A DNA stretch of 50,535 bases from Rozella allomycis CSF55 (lineage: Eukaryota > Rozellomycota): contig KE561190.1 in NCBI GenBank assembly GCA_000442015.1, forward strand, positions 1 through 50,535. Reading direction: 5' to 3'. Below are positions 32,889-44,657 of this stretch, in pieces. How positions within the stretch are numbered: position 1 is the first letter of the stretch; the number at the start of each line of letters is the position of its first letter. A program made the position numbers and the translations under genes. The notes beneath the pieces are model-generated. The model saw only the letters and a list, made by a program, of their open reading frames with translations, was not told the origin of the DNA and did no database searches.

Positions 32889-33308
32889 TTACAAGTAGAA
32901 GAAACAAGCATCACACATGTCAACTACTTTTCGGCTAATTCTAATAACCAACCAACTTTCTCCCACTGGATCCCTATGCTCTCCTCCTAAGACCAGTAGC
33001 ATCTGAGGTGTTGTTCCGAAACAACCAAGTCGATTTCCTAAGAGCCATTCCCGACATGTCTGAAGGTCTCCTAATAACTCAAAGTGAAAGCAGCATCCAC
33101 TGTTTTTTGGGTCTTTGCCTCCATGAGCTATAATATCTGTAATTATCATTTCCCGGGCAGTGGGACCCAGCATTTGAATTCGATTTTCATTCCAGTCAAT
33201 CACCAATAACGGGTCCCCGATAGGAATAGTTTCTAAGTACTCCAAGATGGTTTTCTGTGTTCTCTTGTCGAACTTTTCCAAAATTACTTCAAACGAGCTT
33301 TGAGTCAT
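32889..33308 (-). CDS. unknown protein, 139 aa
   Basis: ATG at 33308, intron-free, stop at 32889-32891. No signal peptide; mixed alpha/beta-looking sequence with DPLLVIDWNENRIQMLGP, GCCFHFELLGDLQTC and LGNRLGCFGTTPQMLLVLGG, ending VVDMCDACFFYL. The regular alternation looks like a real folded domain but I do not recognise it. Its 3' end is duplicated in inverted orientation immediately downstream. No other copy in the window. Confidence 0.55.
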   Translation of the reverse strand: MTQSSFEVILEKFDKRTQKTILEYLETIPIGDPLLVIDWNENRIQMLGPTAREMIITDIIAHGGKDPKNSGCCFHFELLGDLQTCREWLLGNRLGCFGTTPQMLLVLGGEHRDPVGESWLVIRISRKVVDMCDACFFYL

Positions 33309-33541
33309 GATTTGTGGCTTATTAAAGTTTTAACCTACCTTCACCCCAAACCGTATGTAGGTCGGCGGTTGCATGTTGAAGGTGTTTCTAGAGCTAGAGT
33401 TAACTTGAGAGTTTAATGTGTTCAATGTGTTCAACTGATCAGTATGACGCATATTAAAGACTGAGATAAGTTATCGCCGGGGATCACTTATGTACCTTAA
33501 CCTTAATCAAGATCTAACTTTATTTAAATTTCAAGAATTTC

Positions 33542-33697
33542 CTAGACAGCAATAATCAATTGCAAGAGTCCATTTTGGCTACGTACACCGTGTTATTTGA
33601 AACGTTAAACCTAGGGAAGCCTTGGAAGGAAGAAATAGACATGCTCATGGCTCATTCCTACGCTCTTGAAGTTTTGAAGAAAAAATTTAATCATTAA
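33542..33697 (+). CDS. short protein-coding-like C-terminal fragment
   Basis: Open frame of 51 codons to TAA 33695-33697: LDSNNQLQESILATYTVLFE then TLNLGKPWKEEIDMLMAHSY and ALEVLKKKFNH. Composition looks coding, but there is no start codon in frame and the frame closes about 20 bp upstream of 33542. A start exon may lie around 33450-33530 behind an intron I could not place confidently. The rest of 33309-33760 shows no supported feature. Confidence 0.35.
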   Translation, partial: LDSNNQLQESILATYTVLFETLNLGKPWKEEIDMLMAHSYALEVLKKKFNH

Positions 33698-33763
33698 ATA
33701 AATTTCTTTAACTATTAAAAAAGTAGCACTTTAATCCCAGTTGAATTAAATTTTGAGCACTGG

Positions 33764-33997
33764 CTACCGAAGGTTTAAGGGTTTAGGGCCGTTAGCAAAG
33801 ATTGTTGGCCAGTTCTTTTGCACAATATTTTTTGTTTTATACAGATTTATACATTGATTTATATCCATGACATTATATTTGAGTTCTTTTTTGTCACCGG
33901 CTTTCGGCTGAATTACAATTTTTGAAACAATCCCCATAAATTTCGAGTCTTCAAATCTGCTATTTGAAAATAGGCGGGACAACATTAGCTGCGCCAT
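33764..33997 (-). CDS. small, probably mitochondrial protein, 77 aa
   Basis: ATG 33997, stop at 33764-33766, no intron. N-terminus MAQLMLSRLFSNSRFEDSKF has the Arg/Ser/Leu makeup of a mitochondrial presequence; the rest is Lys-rich with a conserved-looking end (NWPTIFANGPKPLNLR). Size and style resemble small mitochondrial ribosomal proteins, but I cannot name one. The start codon is 7 bp from the divergent start at 34005. A decayed duplicate of its 3' end lies at 32446-32545. Confidence 0.55.
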   Translation of the reverse strand: MAQLMLSRLFSNSRFEDSKFMGIVSKIVIQPKAGDKKELKYNVMDINQCINLYKTKNIVQKNWPTIFANGPKPLNLR

Positions 33998-34004
33998 CCG
34001 CCGA

Positions 34005-37000
34005 ATGGTAATGCCCCAAACAAATTTTCATACATCATCTACTGATGTAGTGCCTAGCAGTAGTCCTCTAAGAAATGTGCTTGATGTATTTAACGAGCCA
34101 AGAGTCACTAGATGTCACATTTCCGAGCTGTCACAATTTGAAGGATTCTTTTCAGTGAGCGAGTCGCCAACGGACAAGGTTTCTGATTTGGAGATTGTAT
34201 TGAATCACTCTGCAAGCAGTGATTTGATGAGGCTGTGTGGTGGTGGAGATTTAGAGGAAAGTGTGAAAATGGCAATTTTGAATATATACAGGCCTGGAAT
34301 CGATGGGATAATGAATATGCCAAAGGAGGAAATGAATTTATGTTTGGTTAAGAATGCGTTGTATTTAAAGTCGATTGAAAGTTGGNGGTATTGAATCAAT
34401 CTACAAGCAGTGATTTGATGAGGCTGTGTGATGGAGATTTAGAAGAAAGTGTGAAACTGGCAATTTTGAACAGATATAGGCCTGGAATAGATGGGATAAT
34501 GAATATGCCAAAGGACGAAATGCATTTATGTTTGGTTAAGAATGCGTTGTATTTAAAGTCGATTGGAAGTTGGGATTTAAGGAGGCAATATGTGTTTGTA
34601 GATTCTTATTTGCAGATGATGCTTAATGAAAATGATTTTATCTATGACAAGAAAAATCAAATATGTTTGAGTTTGAATGAATACTTGAGAGTGTTTTGTG
34701 AAAGTTTGGTTAGAATTGAAATCTTTAGGGATGTTGTGAATGAATACATGAAAAATTTGGTTAAGCGATATAGAAATAGAGTGGCTGGACAATGGATTCT
34801 ATTTTTATTGATGATTTTTAAATATTCTATAATTGATTGTTTGAAAGTTAATGAGAATTTTCAACGATTGGTTGTTGAATACCTGAGTAGAGATTCTCAA
34901 GAAAATGAAGATTTGGTTATAGAAAGGATGCATAATGTTGTTTTTTTGAATGAAAATGTTATTGGAAATTTTATTTGGGAATCATTTAAGAGGCGGAATT
35001 TCAGGCCATTTAAAAGATCAATTGAAAACGCTTTAGATTTACATGAAAAATATTTAGAAAAGAATTCCAAACAGAAATCAATAATAAGTTCATTTTTGAG
35101 ACAAATCCCTGAAAGAATGGAAGAGTTTAACAATGAGAGCATTGAACAAGTTTTTAAGTTTATTTCAAAGGCTATAAAGTATGAAGATGAAAGCATTACA
35201 AGTATTTCTTGTAGAATTAAAATAAAATTTACATCAATCAAACTTGCTATTGAATTTTACTTCAATCTATTAAATTATTGGATTGAAAGGAAAGAAAAGC
35301 AGCCAAATCTAATTAAGAAAATTTTATCTTTTTATGAAAAAGTATTTAGAGATTTGGATGTTTCATTTGATATAAAGGAATTAATGTTGATTAAGATAAG
35401 ATCTGTTCTAAATTTAGAATGTGGCTGTTGCTATTTTATGACGCAACAACAAGAATTGATTCATCCAATATTGTTTAAAATAAATGAAAAAGATTTAGTT
35501 TTAGAAATTTGTTTAAATTTTCTTCAAAGTTTGATTTTGATGAAGAAAATAGTTGATGCTAAAAATAACTTTTCAATTGACAATCAAATTGAACAAGATT
35601 TAGAAGATGATTGGGATGACATTGAAATAGAAGATGAAAACAACAATTTTAATCAAGAAGATTTCAATAAATGTTATTCAGATTGTTTAAACATCTCCAA
35701 GGGTGAAATGTTGTCTTTTATTGAATCAAGCGTTTCTCTTCAAAGTAACAAAGCATGGGCGTGTCTTTTAAAGTTATTTGAACTCTTTGGTTCAGAGCAA
35801 GTAATTAAATCTTTCATTTATTATCTAGTTTATGAAAAATATTATTCAGAAACATTTGAATGCAAAATCTCTTTGTAATTCAACGTTGAATGAATGGAAC
35901 TCTGTTCTAGATCTTTTAAATAAATTCGAATATATTTTTCAGAGTCTAGACTGGCCAGATAGACTCTGTTTCTACATAATCTCTATAATGGAAAATCGGC
36001 CATTCAAAAATGCTAATTTAATGGTTGGTACCATTCCATTATTACATACAGATTCAATCAAAGATATCTTCCTTAAACTGAAACAAACAATTGACTCTGA
36101 AATGAACAATTACAATCTTTTTAACAGATTCAACCAAGCCTTGGTCCCAATAATTCATTTTCTAAATCTTAAAGATAATTCAATTTCAATAATTTCATTT
36201 CTACTTTCAAATTGTTTCTCCTTATTGTACAAACCAAATTCTATCAAAGCAATCCAAGTCATATTTCTTAAAAAGTAAGTTTCTATGTCTTCTTTTAGTT
36301 AGTAACACAAAATCATTATTCTACATCCCGCTACTTGAAGGAGTTGCCACTTGTTCAAATTCACCAGACCTTCAACTCTCCAACTACATTTCTGAATCTC
36401 TTGAATTTATTTTCACTCGGAAAAAATATGACATGCTTATTCCAATTCTTAAAAACAGTCAAACATTAAAGAAGTTTCTCATTTCTTATCTTTCCATTAA
36501 ACCCATCACCCCTGCTCATTTTGGTCTATTGTCATCAATTATAAAATCAGAATTCCAAGATTTCAATTTGATAATTGAATACTTTAACCAGATTATTAGG
36601 ATTTGTTACATCCATGCGTTACAGTCAAATAATGCTTTGATCAATTGTAAATCAATGTTCCTATTAGTAGCGGACACATTTGATTATCTGATTCCTTTCA
36701 TTTCAGATTTATTCTACGTCAAAAGTAATCCAACGCTAAGTCTTAACATAGAAATCCTTGTAACATTCAACGTTGAGATGTTGTTTGAATTGATATCAAA
36801 ATACATTTCCATCTGTCTTTATTCAACAGCAAGAGAATACAGAAAATACAATCATTTATCATTCAAGGTCACCGAGATTATCTCTCAACTAGAAAACTTC
36901 AACAGAAGAACAAACCAAACAACCCTTCCACCTAATTTCCCTCAAGTAATTCAACTAAATATCTAAAATAGTGTACAGTAGAAGATGCTCTAAACAGCTG

Positions 37001-37118
37001 CAACAAAATTCTCTCGAGGATAAGGGACAAGAATATTTGGAATCCAGATTTAATACACATCGCACACACTCTTCTCCCAATTATATCTTATTTTCATAAA
37101 ACAGATAAATTATTATAG
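34005..37118 (+). CDS. large unknown helical protein, crosses one contig join
   Basis: ATG 34005. Introns 35801-35828, 36275-36302 and 36946-36971 (28, 28, 26 nt) join four open stretches to a stop at 37116-37118; without the last intron the frame would stop at 36966. A duplicated contig end at N 34386 repeats about 188 bp, so the true protein is about 930-960 aa. A short Ser-rich N-terminus is followed by an almost wholly alpha-helical body (LRRQYVFVDSYLQMMLNEND; FLLMIFKYSIIDCLKVNENF), an acidic insert (LEDDWDDIEIEDENNN) and more helices. It reads like an alpha-solenoid scaffold, but I recognise no family. It has no membrane segment or zinc motif. Confidence 0.7.
34197..34575. repeat. duplicated contig ends at N 34386
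   Basis: 188 bp before the N recur after it with about ten differences, including one three-base indel (GGTGGTGGA versus GATGGA codons), within the same gene. Unmerged alleles are the simplest reading. Confidence 0.85.
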
Positions 37119-37184
37119 AATATACGTGGTTTTTTTAGAATATAGATTCGACTATTTATACACATTGTACAAGCCACATCGGCC

Positions 37185-37679
37185 ATGGCAGAGACGACTG
37201 CATTTTTGTTTTTAAACTCTGTAACATTGTTATCATGGACATGTTTTCTAATCCATTCCATTCATTTCAATATTTTCGATGCATACCAACATTATCTTTA
37301 TGAAGAACACACCCCAATCATGCTGTCAACGATACTTTTCTGCATGACTGTCCCCATAATCAACTTCATTGTACATTATTCAAAAAGACTGAATGTTTAT
37401 AGAGCCTCCATCACTTTTAATATCTTGATTCTCCTGCTGCACAACTTTTTTTGGAAGTACATCCACGATCTCGTGTTTTGGATCGGCACTGGAATGTGTC
37501 CGCTGCAAGATTTGGTAATTCCCGCTATTCTCTCTACGATATCTCTAATTTTTCACTGGTTTACGGTTTTCGCCATGTATGTCTGTTATAGGCGGAGGAA
37601 AATGCAAGCGTCGTTGGTTATACCGCTGTGCATGACTTTGGATACAGAAATTGAAAATGTATTGACAATTAAAGGTTGA
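37185..37679 (+). CDS. multispan membrane protein of unknown function, 164 aa
   Basis: ATG 37185, intron-free, stop at 37677-37679. Four hydrophobic helices: FLFLNSVTLLSWTCFLIHSI, TPIMLSTILFCMTVPIINFI, ASITFNILILLLHNFFW and LVIPAILSTISLIFHWFTVF, then a basic cytosolic-looking YVCYRRRKMQ and an acidic tail. No family recognised. Only 66 bp separate it from the stop of the preceding same-strand gene. Confidence 0.65.
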   Translation: MAETTAFLFLNSVTLLSWTCFLIHSIHFNIFDAYQHYLYEEHTPIMLSTILFCMTVPIINFIVHYSKRLNVYRASITFNILILLLHNFFWKYIHDLVFWIGTGMCPLQDLVIPAILSTISLIFHWFTVFAMYVCYRRRKMQASLVIPLCMTLDTEIENVLTIKG

Positions 37680-38089
37680 GTTTCAAAGTGATTTTGAAAT
37701 AATCGAATGCTATGAATGTACTGTGTTGGTTCCTGTAGTCTCAAAGTAGGCATTAAATAAAAATATCATCAACAATTATATATTTTCGCGTGTTTAAATA
37801 TTTTCTTAACTTGGGAATACATCCTTTCTGAGAATAGTTTAACTACCTTTGTTTGCAACGCCGCCAACGCGAGTCGCGACATCTCATTGTTAAGCCCAGA
37901 GAGGGACCCGTCGGCCAATCATAGTTAGAGCAGTCGAGACATTACTCGGCTAGCTATTGATTCTAGTTAGTTTTCAGGGAATTCGGATTGATTCAAAGGA
38001 TAAAATCCAGACAAAAGGGTGATTGAAATAAAGAGCCCAGAGGTTAATCAATGATGTAGAAAATAATAAAATTGTAGTAGTTCTTCCAT
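37680..38089. other. intergenic region, GC-richer patch
   Basis: 410 bp between convergent stops. 37855-37965 is noticeably GC-richer than the surroundings (GCCGCCAACGCGAGTCGCGA, GGACCCGTCGGCCAATC) but forms no tRNA and no ORF of note. It could be a repeat relic or a structured RNA; nothing specific supported. Confidence 0.35.
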
Positions 38090-41047
38090 TTATTCATTTA
38101 GTTCCTTTTTTATTGGTGGCAAATGTTGTTTTGGTGGTTTTTTACATGTGCTGGATGTGCTTGACGAGCTTTCACTTTTGCTGCTAGGTAGCTGAGAAGA
38201 TTTGATATGTCCGGCTTTGCCTGTTACATAGTTTGACGACGAAACCGCTGAAGAAGAAGGGCTCTTTACTAGGCGACTAGTGTTATCACTTGACTTTAGA
38301 TCTTCGTCACTTGTTTTTAGTTTCGATGTTTTCTCCTTCAATGGTTGCAAGTGACCTGTTGGGCCTGCACTTTTCCCCCTAGACTGCTTAGAACTCAATG
38401 GCACAGTCATGCTACTTGTTGTGTATGAATTGGCAGTGTTCAAACTTGTCAATGAATTTCTACTGCTTAGTTTTGTCGTCGAGGACGTTATTGTCGTCAA
38501 TTTGGTTTGAGAGTTATTCTTAGAGGATCGTCCTCCCTTTGATAATGGCTTTAAGTTTGATGTGCCGCTGGTTTTGGCTCCACTCCACTTGTCTTTTAAT
38601 TTCTTTGCAAAATCGCTTCTCGCGTCATCCGCTTCCTTTTTACGATGAGAATCTTCCTGTTCCATGTCATTCATTCGTTGTTTTTCTTCATACTCTTCCT
38701 TCTCCATGTCTTTCATTTCATCATCAGATAGATTGATATTCTCGTTATTTACAGACACTATACTCGATCGCGTTGAAGATATTGTTTCAATGCCAATACT
38801 TAGAAGATGCGAAGCTTTTATACGAATTTGTTGATCGTCATCTTGACTTAGTCTATGAAGGGCTTCATTCCATCGTGAGACCAAAGGGCTGTCTTTAGTA
38901 CATCCGTTTAAACATTTTTTAGACCCATCAGCAAGTTCCAAAAATTTCATTCGAACATTGTATACAGGATCTCGATGAAGTTCCAATAAATCAAGCATCA
39001 CATTATCCTTAAAGTATTTTCGAGAAAATGTTTCTTGCATTACGTGGACATATTCCAAATATAACATCCTATGGTAACTACTCTGAGATCTTCCAAGTTC
39101 TGGTTATAAAAATGAATCTAATTCACCTTGAGTAATTATCCTCATCAAAACATCTCTGTTATCAAAGCCTCTTAAAAATTTTATGTAGTATACAATTGTT
39201 TTTATACTTTCTTTTGCGAGGGGTCGTAGGGAATCCTAGTATGAAAGGTTTTCTATTGACATACTCTGGAAACGGCTATTGGAATCAAAACTTTGGCGCA
39301 AAACTCAAATACAATCTCGGAATCGAAGAAATGGACCAAAAATTTGACGCCTTTTAGAACTTCAACTTGCTTACGCCATTTTTCATCTTTGAATTTTATC
39401 GGCAAACTTGACACACATTTAAATAACTCCATCGGCAGGTCTTCATCGTCATTTTTCAACTTTTCAAACGTAATATAGCAATTGGCCAAAGCGCTGATAA
39501 CTACATCGATATCATTATCATCAAGCAACTTTAGAAACGCTTCCGTCAAATATCGAGGGGCTTGCCTAGCTAATATAATAGCTATCTTGCTATTAAGAAT
39601 ATTTTTATGATATTACGTCATGTATTGAAGAGGCTAGTGTCATTTTAACGCCCGAAGAATCGTCGTCACAAAATGATTGCAATATTTCATGCAAGTGGTT
39701 TTCTTCATATCGAAGACCTGCTACAGCAACAACAGCCTATTCTAAATTTGTTGATTTTTTACAGGGAAATTATACACGGCACTTAAACGAAGCGATTCGT
39801 CTTCACTTTTAGAATACTCCATGAACTTGCGCATAACCAGATCCATTTCTTCTGCATCTAAAATATCTACATGCAATGATAAAGTGCGTAGTACCTTTAA
39901 AGCTCCATAAATATTTTCCGAATTTCGCAGCAATGACTTGTTCAATGGAGTCGGAATGATGTTCTTCAATTACTTGTTTCCAATAGGGCCAAACAATATC
40001 TTCTTTAGTTTCTTGATCCAAAAATTCCAGTAATTCGGCAAAATTTGTTATTGCTGCTATTCTTACGTCTTCATATTCGTCGACAAGTAGTTCCATGTAG
40101 TCATCTATTAAATCTGACTTTGTTCCCATCAGACTTTATCAAATTTAGAGTCACTGTTTTACCCTATGCCCCTGGCTATGCTATTCATTTGAGCGCACAT
40201 GCACGATCGAACTTCATGATCTGTGTCTTGTGATAACGCGATAGCCTTCTTCAAAAAACCATCTTCAATTCTTATTGTTGTCAGAACATTATTTTACCGC
40301 TTCGATGGTAAAAGAGAAGCTAAACTTCCAATCGCCCTACAACACCATCTCCTAGATGCAACTGGCTGTGCGATTCCTCCAAATATCAAAGCTTCGGGCA
40401 AAACCATTTTGCATATTAATAGTAATCTTACTTCATTCTCTAGTGTGTCCGTTCCCAAATAAGGATAAACAGAGAGCATAATGTCTTGCCACTCTGCTTT
40501 GAAATATTCCATTCATTTACCTTCCGAATCTACCTGGAATATTTTCTTTAAACATGGAAATAATGAATGCTGGATAAATGACTTTGGAACGAGATTTGTT
40601 TTAATTAATTCTTGAATTGCTTTGCCAAATGCAAGTTGAAATTGCGGGCCTTCTATATAAACGTGTTTCTTGTAACGAGAATCTATCAGAATTACTATCG
40701 CCTCGGGGAAAAATCTTTGGATTGATTCTTGTGGATACTCTTCCAATAATTTTTCCATACTGTTAAGTATGCTTAATTTTTGAACATTGACACCCCGCCT
40801 GAATATTTTGAAATATAGTTGCTACTTTAATAAATGTAATGCACGATCAACATCATTCAATGATTCATCTACGAGAAATTTTTCTATTTCTTCCTTTGTC
40901 TAAATGTAATTTCTCCGTAATGTGTACTTTTTGTGTTTTCAAAGCTTTTGATTCATCAATACCTTTAATTTCGTCTTCCAGATCTTCTGTTGAAATATCG
41001 AGAGCATTTTCCCAGTCGCTAAATTCCCACGAGAAATCTGAACTCAT
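38090..41047 (-). CDS. HEAT-repeat protein phosphatase 4 regulatory subunit 4-like (PPP4R4)
   Basis: ATG 41047, stop at 38090-38092, many short introns (for example between 40760 and 40860, 40462-40512, 40129-40223, 39550-39740, 39070-39250). The N-terminus is acidic (SDWENALDISTEDLEDEI), followed by LLEEYPQESIQRFFPEA, a chain of HEAT-like helices (LLVDEYEDVRIAAITNFAEL; KSEDESLRLSAVYNFP; LLDDNDIDVVISALANC), then FSRKYFKDNVMLDLLELHRD and DPVYNVRMKFLELA. A charged coiled coil and a long Ser/Thr/Lys-rich disordered tail end the protein. Known: this HEAT body plus basic Ser-rich tail, with the motifs LL-EYP-E and HDPV-NVRMKL, is the pattern of PPP4R4, a cytosolic PP4 catalytic-subunit partner. 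Exons not all traced. Confidence 0.75.
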
Positions 41048-41178
41048 GGATTGGCCACAATTTTCTCCGTTTGTCTCACGTAACCAGGTTTATAAATGGC
41101 ACAATTATTGAGGCGTAAAATTTAATTTATATTAAATATACTAATACTATTATATTTAAGAATATATTTTCAAGCCTT

Positions 41179-41920
41179 TTATTTTGTTTTTGTTTTTGTA
41201 TCCGAGTTGGAAGATGAAAAAATGTTTGCTAAACTTTGCGAAATATCAATATTTAAGTTTTGAGTATCTTTTTGTTTTTTACGCATTTCCGCTAGATCTT
41301 CTGGATCTAAAATAATGAAATGACTATTTTTTTACCCAATGAATTCATTAGTTTCGGCATCAAGTACATTGCACCAACACTAAATAGAGTCATTAAGATC
41401 ATTGGATTCATTAAGAATGAAAGAAAGCCAAAAGAAGATTGTTGCTAATGATACTCTTAAAAAAGGTAAAATACCTCTTGATAAATTTTCTTAGATAAGG
41501 GTTTGATGGAATAATTCTCACTTCCAATTATATCGCAGGTAAAGGTGTCAAGATCAATGTCTAAACTCGGAAGTGGACATATAACAAAACTATTATTGTG
41601 ACTTTGAACATAATACTATAATACTGCAGAGAATTATTAATTACAGAGCTAAATTCGTAAAATCTGGAAAACACACCAAGAACAGAGGGATTTTGAATGT
41701 CTACATGTTTGATCTGAAATTTTCCTTTGTGATCAATGTAGGCAGATTTCTTTGATGTCCCGGACTTAATATAAACGTGGGCATCGCTTCCTAAATCCTT
41801 TGTATCTACTTAGCAGAGTTTTGTCTCATTACCTTTCAATAAATCTGATAGCTCTATTCGCCCATCAATATTCAAGGCATTGGCAAAAAATATCATTGGT
41901 AAGTATACAAAGATTTTCAT
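41179..41920 (-). CDS. EMC7: ER membrane protein complex subunit EMC7
   Basis: ATG 41920 gives a signal peptide (KIFVYLPMIFFANALN) and then IDGRIELSDLL; introns of 27-31 nt follow (for example GTAATGAGACAA near 41838-41812). A lumenal beta-sandwich segment (HVYIKSGTSKKSAYIDHKGK, FQIKHVDIQNPSVLGVFSRF) leads to FLSFLMNPMILMTLFSVGAM, MYLMPKLMNS (the single membrane helix) and DPEDLAEMRKKQKD with a cytosolic tail (LANIFSSSNSD). Stop 41179-41181. Known: EMC7 is a type I subunit of the EMC insertase that places tail-anchored and multipass proteins in the ER. The NP-M and DPE-EM motifs are characteristic. Confidence 0.9.
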
Positions 41921-41973
41921 ACGATTTAAGTTTTCTGAAAAGTAGGAAAGGAAAAGGTCAAAAGGAATGAAAT

Positions 41974-42243
41974 TTATTTTTCAAAAAAGAATGTTAGCCT
42001 GAAACATTCGAGCAGACAATTGTCATCAAGATTATAAATATAAATATCAGCAGTTTTTTGTTCTAGCTCAGCAGAAACCTTTACGCGAAAACTAATGTAG
42101 GCGCTTTCATTTGGGCCTAAAGATACTTGCTGGGATTTAAATATTATAGTCTCCTTTAAGTCAGTGTTTAACGAAAGGTTTAGAAACTTCTCAGTCTTAT
42201 TGTGATAAATAACTTTCTAGCATGATTTTCAAACAAAGGTTTT
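41974..42243 (-). CDS. NPHP4: nephrocystin-4 C-terminal fragment
   Basis: Open from the N at 42244 to TAA 41974-41976 on the minus strand. It encodes KVIYHNKTEKFLNLSLNTDL, IIFKSQQVSLGPNESAYISF and ADIYIYNLDDNCLLECF. This follows the final Ig-like repeat of nephrocystin-4 (strands ending in an IYIxDxxD...E pattern). It is the missing end of the same gene whose 5' part is at 46458-47917 and middle parts at 47919-50535. Only about 50 bp separate it from EMC7 on the same strand. Confidence 0.65.
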
Positions 42244-42244
42244 N

Positions 42245-42426
42245 CCTCATTAGAGTTTTGTCTCATTACCTTTCAATAAATCTGATAGTTCTATTCGCCC
42301 ATTAATATTCAAGGCATTGGCAAAGAATATCATTGGTAAGTATACATAGAATTTCATACGATTTAAGATTTTTCTGAAAGTAGGAAAGGAAAAGGTCAAA
42401 AGGAATGAAATTTATTTTTCAAAAAA
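42245..42426. repeat. second version of the EMC7 5' region (41815-41996)
   Basis: 182 bp repeating the EMC7 first exon, first intron edge and upstream flank in the same orientation with scattered differences. It is bounded by Ns at 42244 and 42427: an isolated allelic contig rather than a real tandem copy. Confidence 0.8.
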
Positions 42427-42427
42427 N

Positions 42428-42653
42428 GATAGCGTGTGTCTACATGTGCATATTTTATAGGAATACCTATGATGTTATATTTATTGATCAGATTTCTTAC
42501 AGTATTCCATTTTTCAAGCTGTTTTGTAAAACCAAGATTGNCATATCATGTATCTACATGTGCATATTTTATAGGAATACCTATGATATTATATTTATTG
42601 ATCAGATTTCTTACAGTATTCCAATTTTCAAGTTGTTTTGTAAAGCCAAGATT
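42428..42653. repeat. duplicated contig ends at N 42541 (ALG2)
   Basis: About 112 bp on each side of the N are near-identical with a handful of substitutions, in the coding frame of ALG2. Confidence 0.85.
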
Positions 42654-43768
42654 GTGTATTATTGCCATTTTCCTGATCAGCTTTTGACCAAAAGGGAAAC
42701 GTTCGTAAAGAAGATCTATCGTTTTGTTTTCGACTATTTAGAAGAAATGACGACTGGTAAAACGTCTGATTTTAATTTTCAGGGTGTGCTGATTTGATTT
42801 TGGTTAATAGCAAGTTTACACTTGATGTCTTTAAGAAAACCTTTACTAGAATAGAAAAGNGAAGAAGATCTATCGTTTTGTTTTCGACTATTTAGAAGAA
42901 TTGACGACTGGTAATACGTCTGATTTTAATTTTCTTTTCAGGGTGTGCTGATTTGATTTTGGTTAATAGCCAGTTTACACTTGATGTCTTTAAGAAAACC
43001 TTTACTAGGATAGAAAAGGAACCATTTATATTGTACCCTTCGATTGATATTCAATCTTACCCTTGCCATGAAGATTGTAAAATATTTAAGAATAGAAAAG
43101 TGGTCTTGTCGATAAACAGGTTTGAAAGGAAAAAGAACATTTCTTTAGCCATTGGTTCTTTTTCGATGATCGATGAAAAGTTATTAAATGACAAGAACCC
43201 GTTGCTTGTAATTGCTGGCGGGTATGATGAAAGACTTTGTGAGAATGTGGAATATTTTAGTGAGCTGTACGATAAATGCTCAAAGCATGGCCTTCATCCT
43301 GTGATATACTCGGAGCAAGAATTTAAAACACTCTCTACGTTTCAAAGAATCAATAAATTGGAGGCCATCGCACCCACAAATAGGGTGTTGCTCATTCCGT
43401 CATTTTCCAAAGAATGTCGAGATCTGTTGCTTCAAAACGCCACCGTTTTGATTTACACTCCTGAAAATGAACATTTTGGAATTGTTCCAATTGAAGCAAT
43501 GTGCTCTGAAATTCCCGTAATTGCATTAAATTCAGGTGGACCAAAAGAATCAATAGTAGACGGTATAACTGGGTTTTTGGCTCATCAAAATGAAAAGGCC
43601 ATTGCTGAAAAAATAAATCTTTTATTGTCGAATGAGAAATTGCAACGGGAAATGGGAAGAAAAGGACGTGAGAGAGTGAATAATTTGTTTTCTTTAAAGT
43701 CTTTTGCTAAAATGCTTGAATCATTCATTGAAGGATTAAATAACCACAATAAAGTTAAAAATAAATAA
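42428..43768 (+). CDS. ALG2: alpha-1,3/1,6-mannosyltransferase ALG2, 5'-truncated
   Basis: GT4-family glycosyltransferase whose N-terminus is lost at the contig joins. Visible in order: [62 protein letters not shown], then [38 protein letters not shown], and the donor-binding E-x7-E region [13 protein letters not shown] with [12 protein letters not shown], ending at TAA 43766-43768. Known: Alg2 adds the second and third mannoses to the dolichol-linked core on the cytosolic face of the ER. Ns at 42541 and 42860 are flanked by duplicated ends, so the 5' third is printed partly twice, with a 28-30 nt intron near 42780/42940. Tail-to-tail with the cyclin gene (13 bp between stops). Confidence 0.92.
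42708..43018. repeat. duplicated contig ends at N 42860 (ALG2)
   Basis: About 150 bp repeated around the N, spanning the same exon-intron boundary. The right copy's intron is a few bases longer (an extra TTTTC run before the acceptor). Confidence 0.85.
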
Positions 43769-43781
43769 ATGAAAGATTTTA

Positions 43782-44620
43782 TTATCGTGATTCCTTGAAA
43801 TACCCGTATCGTCGCCTAAATTCGTCATAATTTGCCTTGTTCTCTCCATACGACATTTCCAACTCTTTTGTTATTCCTATTACGTAAAGCTAAACTTAAT
43901 TACTTCGCAGGAATGTTTCATTGCTTTTCAAATATTCGTACATATGTGGAACATCCTTCATTCTTGCAAATAATTCAAAATCTACCACTTGGTTTGTCAG
44001 CATTAAAGCGGCCCATGCAACATGTAATGGTTCATATTGCAAACAAAACAGGGTATTCAAGTATGAATCTGAAATGACACACCAAACTGTTTGAGCAACT
44101 AACTTTGGAGCTACACTAAAACAAACATTCTAATTTTACTTTCAAGTATTTTGCAAAAATTTATAGCAATCGGATATGGATGCTCAATAATTAGTTCAAA
44201 TTTAATAGATTTTAGGGCGCATGTCTCAAGTTGCAAAATTCTATCATGCACCTTGATAAACTCTTCTTTGTCAGGAGTAATATTTGTATCATTCTTTATA
44301 TTTCTATAATATATCATCATGATTTCTTTTAATTTTTTGGGTGTTTCTTCTATTTTGGCTGCCAAAAAGAAGCAAGTCATTGTCACATCTTCGATAGAGT
44401 GTTCTTGAATAGCATATTTTAAATGAAAACGTTGCATTATATATATTGCCGTAGCTATAACACTTTGTGGTAGGTGTAATAACACTCCCAACTTTTGTAT
44501 TGAAGATGCACGTTTTTGACGCTCTTCTAATTCATCGCCAAAACTTATAGGAGAAGAAGAGTGGAGAACAGATGGGGAAGCATCTTGTATCTCTTTAATA
44601 GTCTTTAAATTTTCTACCAT
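43782..44620 (-). CDS. cyclin L-like cyclin
   Basis: Exons 44140-44620, 43904-44110 and 43782-43876 with 29- and 27-nt introns give exactly 260 aa from ATG 44620. Cyclin box 1: RASSIQKLGVLLHLPQSVIA, AIYIMQRFHLKYAI, TMTCFFLAAKIEETPKKL. Cyclin box 2: VHDRILQLETCALKSIKFEL, HPYPIAINFCKIL, then CVISDSYLNTLFCLQYEP and a basic tail (FRRRYGYFKESR). Known: this SP-x-DG-like start with GILL-LPQ and KIEE motifs is the transcriptional cyclin L/K/T group, partner of CDK11/12/9-type kinases in transcription and splicing. Cyclin L is the best guess, but no RS tail is present. Divergent from the next gene with 37 bp between start codons. Confidence 0.82.
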
Positions 44621-44657
44621 TATTTTATGAATTTTCACAAAAGGCTCTAATAAGAAT